From the NCBI GenBank assembly GCA_001917535.1, contig MNEF01000110.1:1-38848 (forward strand): DNA of 38,848 bases, read 5' to 3'. How positions within the stretch are numbered: the stretch's first letter is position 1; each line of letters opens with the position of its first letter. This DNA comes from Candidatus Rokubacteria bacterium 13_1_40CM_69_27. GTDB taxonomy: Bacteria; Methylomirabilota; Methylomirabilia; Rokubacteriales; CSP1-6. Under the pieces are notes generated by a model. It worked only from the letters and a program-made list of their open reading frames with translations. It was not told the DNA's origin and did no database searches. Of this stretch, positions 37,266-38,848 are shown piece after piece. Position numbers and translations under genes: made by a program.

Positions 37266-37577
37266 CTAGACCTCTATCCTCGTAATGCGCACCTGCGTGG
37301 CCGGCTGGCGGTGGCCGCGATTCCGGCGATAGTTCTTGCGCCGCTTGAACTTCACGACCGACACCTTCCGGCCCCGGCCGTGGCCGACGACCTCGCCCGA
37401 GACCTTCGCCGAGCCGAGCCGGTCCCGGCCCGCGATGATCTCGCCGTCGCGGTTGACGAGCAGCACGGTGCGGAACTCGACCGTGGACCCCGCCTCGCCC
37501 GACAGCTTCTCCACGGCGATGACCCGGCCTGGCGCCACGCGGTACTGCTTGCCTCCTGTTGCGATGACTGCTTCCAT
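37266..37577 (-). CDS. rplU: 50S ribosomal protein L21
   Basis: A 103-residue 50S protein. MEAVIATGGKQYRVAPG and the basic tail VVKFKRRKNYRRNRGHRQ identify it. I use ATG 37577 because it gives the standard N-terminus; the longer frame adds 13 unrelated residues. It is the first gene of the long rplU-to-comF series. Confidence 0.96.
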   Translation of the reverse strand: MEAVIATGGKQYRVAPGRVIAVEKLSGEAGSTVEFRTVLLVNRDGEIIAGRDRLGSAKVSGEVVGHGRGRKVSVVKFKRRKNYRRNRGHRQPATQVRITRIEV

Positions 37578-37618
37578 GCCCGCTGACCTTCCCCGGAATT
37601 GAATGACGGCGAGCACTT

Positions 37619-37648
37619 ATCAGACCACAGGCAGTCGCGCCGCGTCAA
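37619..37648 (-). promoter_or_regulatory. Possible promoter of rplU-rpmA-obgE
   Basis: On the minus strand TTGACG (37643-37648) is followed after 18 nt by TCTGAT (37619-37624), a weak -10; TGATAA just beyond is closer to consensus but at 20-nt spacing. The position, 40-70 nt before rplU, is reasonable. Only the -35 box is convincing. Confidence 0.35.
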
Positions 37649-37712
37649 CTCTGGGCCTTCTCCAGGTCTGCCCGGGAGGTCTCGCCGGAGGCCGCCCGTC
37701 CACCGCGGCGGG

Positions 37713-38324
37713 TCAACTCGCCGGGGCGAGATAGTCCGACAGGCGCTTGCGCAGGAAGAGGCGCGAGCGGTGCACGCGGGACTTCACCGCGGGCAGGCTG
37801 ACGCCCAGCGCCTCCGCGATGTCGGGGTTCGACATGCCCTCCACGTCGTGGAGGACCAGGGCGCTGCGGTAGTCCGGCGGCAGCTCGTCGATCGCCGCCT
37901 CGAGCACGGAGCGCAGCTCGCCCTGGAGCGCCTGCTCGTCCACACTGGGCGACCAATCGTCCATCGGCTCGAAGTGCACGCCCGCCTCGTCCAGCGAGGG
38001 CAGCACGTCGTCCAGCGCGATCTCCCGCGCCTTGGCCTTGCGGGTGCGGAGCTTCATGTAGGCGGCGTTGGCGGCGATCCGGTAGAGCCAGCTCCCGAAC
38101 GCCGACTCGCCCTTGAACGTGTGGATCTTGCGCCCCGCGGTCCAGAGCGCGTCCTGGGTGACCTCTTCGGCGTCCTCGTTCGATCCGGTGATGCGCAGGG
38201 CCAGCCGGTAGACGCGGTCGGCGAACCGCTCGACGAGCTGCTCCATCGCCTCGACGTCGTCGCGCCGGAGCGCTTCGACGAGCGCCGCGTCGGGATCGAT
38301 CCGCGGCCGATCTGCCACGCTCAC
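37713..38324 (-). CDS. ECF-family RNA polymerase sigma factor
   Basis: A 203-residue group 4 sigma factor. Region 2 (about 25-95) includes DAEEVTQDALWTAGRKIHTF and SWLYRIAANAAYMKLR; region 4 (about 140-195) holds PDYRSALVLHDVEGMSNPDI and a helix-turn-helix EALGVSLPAVKSRVHRSR. I start it at GTG 38324, which overlaps the TetR stop by 4 nt (GTGA); a 17-codon extension upstream overlaps the regulator. No anti-sigma gene follows: the next gene is rplU, reading the same way. Its signal and target promoters are unknown. Confidence 0.88.
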   Translation of the reverse strand: MSVADRPRIDPDAALVEALRRDDVEAMEQLVERFADRVYRLALRITGSNEDAEEVTQDALWTAGRKIHTFKGESAFGSWLYRIAANAAYMKLRTRKAKAREIALDDVLPSLDEAGVHFEPMDDWSPSVDEQALQGELRSVLEAAIDELPPDYRSALVLHDVEGMSNPDIAEALGVSLPAVKSRVHRSRLFLRKRLSDYLAPAS

Positions 38325-38848
38325 TGCAGCCCCCTTTCGTAAAGCGCCAGATACCGCTTCAGCTCCTCCACGCACTGTTCCATCACGGCGATGTCCTTCG
38401 TCACCTTCGTCATGAGAATCGCACCCTCGAGCGAAGCGACCAGGAAGTGCGCGACGACGTCGGGCCGGCAGTCGTCACCGACGTTGCCCCGCCGCTGCGC
38501 CTCCTGGAGGGCCAGCGTCAGGCGCTCGCGCCAGGCAGAGAAGACCCCTACCAGGCGCGCCCGGAACCCCGGGTGGACGTCCGACAGCTCGGAGGCCAGG
38601 TTGCCCAGGGGACAGCCGCCGACGCAGTTGCGCTCGCGCTGGGCTTCCACCACGCGATCAAGAAAACACCGGATCTGGGTCAGCGGTTTAATGCCCGGGT
38701 CAGAAAAGCAGGGATCGACGGTGCGCTCGATGAACGAGCCGATAACCCGGTCCAGGATCGCGTGACCGAGCTCTTCCTTGCTCCGGAAGTAGTGGTAGAA
38801 GCTCCCCTTGCCGACGTCGCTCGCGGTGAGGACGTCGTCGAGCGAAGT
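38321..38848 (-). CDS. TetR/AcrR-family transcriptional regulator, N-terminus cut by window edge
   Basis: The last 176 residues are visible; the start lies beyond 38848. The helix-turn-helix end, TSLDDVLTASDVGKGSFYHY followed by FRSKEELGHAIL, identifies TetR. The C-terminal ligand domain contains CVGGCPLGNLASEL, a Cys-rich stretch found in several TetR groups. It overlaps the sigma factor by 4 nt, so the two are probably made together and may form one regulatory unit. Ligand and operator are unknown. Confidence 0.85.
   Translation of the reverse strand, partial: TSLDDVLTASDVGKGSFYHYFRSKEELGHAILDRVIGSFIERTVDPCFSDPGIKPLTQIRCFLDRVVEAQRERNCVGGCPLGNLASELSDVHPGFRARLVGVFSAWRERLTLALQEAQRRGNVGDDCRPDVVAHFLVASLEGAILMTKVTKDIAVMEQCVEELKRYLALYERGLQ

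Noticed and set aside
37645..37956. A 103-codon minus-strand frame beside the sigma factor, considered as an anti-sigma gene
   Set aside because: It is out of frame over the sigma factor 3' end, has no membrane segment and no zinc motif.

Overview
This is a very GC-rich bacterial chromosome segment with almost every gene on the minus strand. Gene content (NADH dehydrogenase, pyruvate dehydrogenase, glycolysis, propionyl-CoA/methylmalonyl-CoA genes, peptide ABC transporter) and protein style suggest an uncultivated high-GC lineage such as Candidatus Rokubacteria/Methylomirabilota. That assignment is an inference from style and was not tested by alignment. The two ends cut into genes: a SAM hydroxide adenosyltransferase at the left and a TetR-family regulator at the right.

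Layout, left to right. (1) 1-527: the cut adenosyltransferase gene, two gene remnants and one copy of a paired-hairpin repeat. (2) 528-6222, minus: a tight operon read pccB-like carboxyltransferase, methylmalonyl-CoA mutase large subunit, two secreted FlgT-like proteins, polyprenyl synthase. (3) 6284-6351: a compact divergent promoter region in which a near-perfect 20-bp palindrome covers both -35 boxes. (4) 6360-7648, plus: three small envelope-type proteins (DUF948, YtxH, DUF4337). (5) 7681-22623, minus: one long cluster read lipA-nuoABCDEFGHIJK-pdhABC-lpd and a broken acyl-CoA dehydrogenase remnant. It links lipoate synthesis, a lipoylated NADH-producing complex and the NADH-consuming complex I; nuoL, nuoM and nuoN are not present. 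(6) 22671-23113: a truncated lemA facing another gene fragment. (7) 23137-23221: tRNA-Leu(GAG). (8) 23253-30264, minus: gap-pgk-tpiA-secG followed by an oppABC-type transporter without its ATPases. (9) 30311-37577, minus: rplU-rpmA-obgE-proB-proA-nadD-rsfS-dksA-like-TPR-comF. (10) 37713-38848, minus: a TetR regulator coupled to an ECF sigma factor.

Minus-strand neighbours very often overlap by 1 nt (TGATG) or 4 nt (ATGA/GTGA/TTGA), so several starts were placed by coupling rather than by the longest reading frame.

The least ordinary features are non-coding: five copies of an intergenic repeat made of two GC-rich hairpins, two of which adjoin duplicated edges of neighbouring genes; a 28-bp inverted repeat inside the pdh operon; the shared palindromic operator with a possibly leaderless transcript; and several truncated genes. 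I found no CRISPR array, phage, transposase or obviously new multi-gene defence system.
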